Shown: positions 32,646-33,686 of the stretch, piece after piece
Layout: every line of letters starts with the position of its first letter
Position numbering within the stretch: position 1 is the stretch's first letter
From: Caulobacterales bacterium
GTDB taxonomy: Bacteria; Pseudomonadota; Alphaproteobacteria; Caulobacterales; Caulobacteraceae
NCBI GenBank assembly: GCA_947475655.1
Contig: CANJOB010000010.1
Span: 1-33,686 of the forward strand
Length of the DNA stretch: 33,686 bases
Reading direction: 5' to 3'
Notes under the pieces: model-generated
What the model was told of the DNA's origin: nothing
What the model saw: only the letters and a program-made list of their open reading frames with translations
Database searches by the model: none
Translations under genes and position numbers: made by a program

Positions 32646-33506
32646 CTAGCCGCGGTTGTAGGGATCGACTTCCGGAATGCCAGGCAGGGGATCGCATTCC
32701 GCCGGCTCGTTGATGCGGAAGTTGGGGTCGGTGTTCAGCACCTTGATCTGGGTGTCCTGGGTCCAGGGCTCGGCCAGCACGTCCGGATCGTCGACGGTCC
32801 AGGTGTAGTAGAGGATGTTGCCCTTGCGGGTCACCCGCTCGGTCACCTTCATCAGGTCGGTGTGGTAGTAGCCCTGGAATTGCAGCCAGGTCCGGTCGTT
32901 GAAGCCTATCGACTCGATGACCAGGGTGTCGCCTTCCCATTTGCCCAACGGCAAGCCGTAGTAGGTCGACTGGTCGTTGTCGGTCGGGTCGCGCTGCCGG
33001 CCGTCGGTCGGGATGACGCGGACGAAGTCGTTGTAGAGGAACACCACGTCTTTATCGTTCTGGATGATGCGCACGGGCGGGCCGGCGCGCGGCACGCCGC
33101 CGGGGGCGCAGTTGTAGCCCGGGTCGGCGTCGATGCGGCTGTAGTCCAGTTCGCGCACCTTGCTCCAGAACTCCGGCTTGTAGAGCGGTTTGTTCCAGCC
33201 GGCGCCGCGCTGCGCGACCATCTGGTCGGATTCCAGCGTGCCCGGATGGCGCAGCTCATGCACCGGCGCGCCCCAGGTCGGGTTTCCGGTCCAAACCCCG
33301 GTAAGGTCGATCTTGCCGTCGGGACGGCGCGGCGTCGGCACGGCGGCCTGCGGCATCTTCAGGGTGCTTTCCACCGCGGCCGTGCCCGGCGGCAACCGCT
33401 TGGCCGGCGGCTTGTAGCCTTCCTGCGCCGTCGCGGCGGCGCCGGCGGCGAGGGCGATCAGCGCCCCCAAGGTCGCGCCGGTCGAAAGCCAGGTCGCTTT
33501 GCTCAC
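32646..33506 (-). CDS. exported protein of unknown function
   Basis: A 286-residue protein with a signal peptide ending near AATAQEG (residue 28). The mature part opens with a Pro-rich linker, then IDLTGVWTGNPTWG, a recurrent start in uncharacterised periplasmic proteins of acidobacteria, caulobacters and sphingomonads, then VRIIQNDKDVVFLYND, LGKWEGDTLVIES and TERVTRKGNILYYTWTVDD, which read as beta-barrel strands of a lipocalin-like fold. Two Cys (in YNCAPGG and AECDPLPG) may form a disulfide. The start is GTG at 33506 with GGGGAG 8 bases upstream. It lies downstream of the DUF6152-like gene, in the same operon. Function not known. Confidence 0.75.
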   Translation of the reverse strand: MSKATWLSTGATLGALIALAAGAAATAQEGYKPPAKRLPPGTAAVESTLKMPQAAVPTPRRPDGKIDLTGVWTGNPTWGAPVHELRHPGTLESDQMVAQRGAGWNKPLYKPEFWSKVRELDYSRIDADPGYNCAPGGVPRAGPPVRIIQNDKDVVFLYNDFVRVIPTDGRQRDPTDNDQSTYYGLPLGKWEGDTLVIESIGFNDRTWLQFQGYYHTDLMKVTERVTRKGNILYYTWTVDDPDVLAEPWTQDTQIKVLNTDPNFRINEPAECDPLPGIPEVDPYNRG

Positions 33507-33547
33507 GTCTCTACTCCCCGAATTGCTGCTGTCGTCCGGCGCTTGGC

Positions 33548-33686
33548 CTAGAACTTCACGATCTGGAATTTCTTGCCGTTGATGGTGACGGCGGTGATGA
33601 AGCCTGTGTTGGAGCCGTCGCGGGCTGGCGTGTAGAAGAAGGTGTACTGCTGTCCGACGCGGAAGTCGGTCTTGACCATGATGCCC
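33548..33686 (-). CDS. C-terminal part of a DUF6152-like protein (cut by window edge)
   Basis: Only the last 45 residues before the TAG at 33550-33548 are present (ending TAVTINGKKFQIVKF). The VGQQYTFFYTPARDGSNTGF segment resembles the end of DUF6152 beta-barrel proteins, in which a VGD-type turn and a P(A/L)(R/K)DGS motif precede the last strands. These small exported proteins often precede genes like the one at 32646. The family call is tentative because the N-terminal half is missing. It is upstream in the same operon, 41 bases from the next start. Confidence 0.55.
   Translation of the reverse strand, partial: GIMVKTDFRVGQQYTFFYTPARDGSNTGFITAVTINGKKFQIVKF

Noticed and set aside
1-33686. 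Mobile island, prophage, CRISPR or toxin-antitoxin system
   Set aside because: No transposase, integrase, att-like repeats, spaced direct repeats, tRNA gene or composition break was seen; the gene content is that of ordinary chromosome.

Overview
The window reads as a chromosomal segment of a GC-rich alphaproteobacterium, most likely Caulobacteraceae (Phenylobacterium or Caulobacter-like). This rests on strong GC bias at third codon positions, two TonB-dependent receptors, protein resemblances, and two candidate promoters that fit the Caulobacter housekeeping pattern TTGaCgS-N10-14-GcTANAWC. No rRNA, tRNA, CRISPR, transposase, integrase or phage gene was seen. Genes are dense, on both strands, with many 1-4 base overlaps.

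Layout. 1-3.7 kb: the start of a CHRD-domain secreted protein, an alpha/beta hydrolase, an FMN reductase, a cNMP-binding/thioredoxin-reductase-like flavoprotein with an apparent N-terminal frameshift, and a divergent UBP-type zinc-finger protein. 3.7-8.2 kb: a five-gene minus-strand copper-handling operon (DUF2946 protein, TonB receptor, YcnI/DUF1775 protein, PCuAC chaperone, SCO1/SenC protein). 8.3-10.8 kb: a CYTH-CHAD protein, a YaiI/UPF0178 protein, a small unknown, and a REP-like palindrome. 10.8-14.0 kb: a compact minus-strand cluster of two GNAT-like acyltransferases, an isochorismatase-like protein and a small acidic protein, divergent from a LysR regulator.

14.0-18.0 kb holds most of the pantothenate/CoA route in one place: a short CoaA-like kinase, coaBC, panD, panB and panC. 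18.0-25.8 kb: a glycine-zipper lipoprotein, a malonyl-CoA synthetase-like ligase, a periplasmic jelly-roll protein, a glutathionylspermidine-synthase-like ATP-grasp protein, pyruvate kinase, and a membrane protein fused to a spermidine-synthase-like domain.

25.8-33.7 kb looks like a substrate-acquisition module: a large TonB receptor with its own terminator, two tandem tannase/feruloyl-esterase-family proteins that both lack the disulfide cysteines usual beside the catalytic Ser and His, and, on the other strand, a secreted protein of unknown function and the end of a DUF6152-like gene. The receptor would import, and the esterases cleave, plant phenolic esters; that role is inferred from family and context.

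Most unusual points: the coordinated loss of the CS-D-HC cysteines in the tandem esterases; the cNMP/flavoprotein without a CxxC pair beside a ubiquitin-binding-type zinc finger; the undescribed acyltransferase/isochorismatase cluster with a possible LysR operator; and the CoaA-like kinase embedded in the pantothenate cluster.
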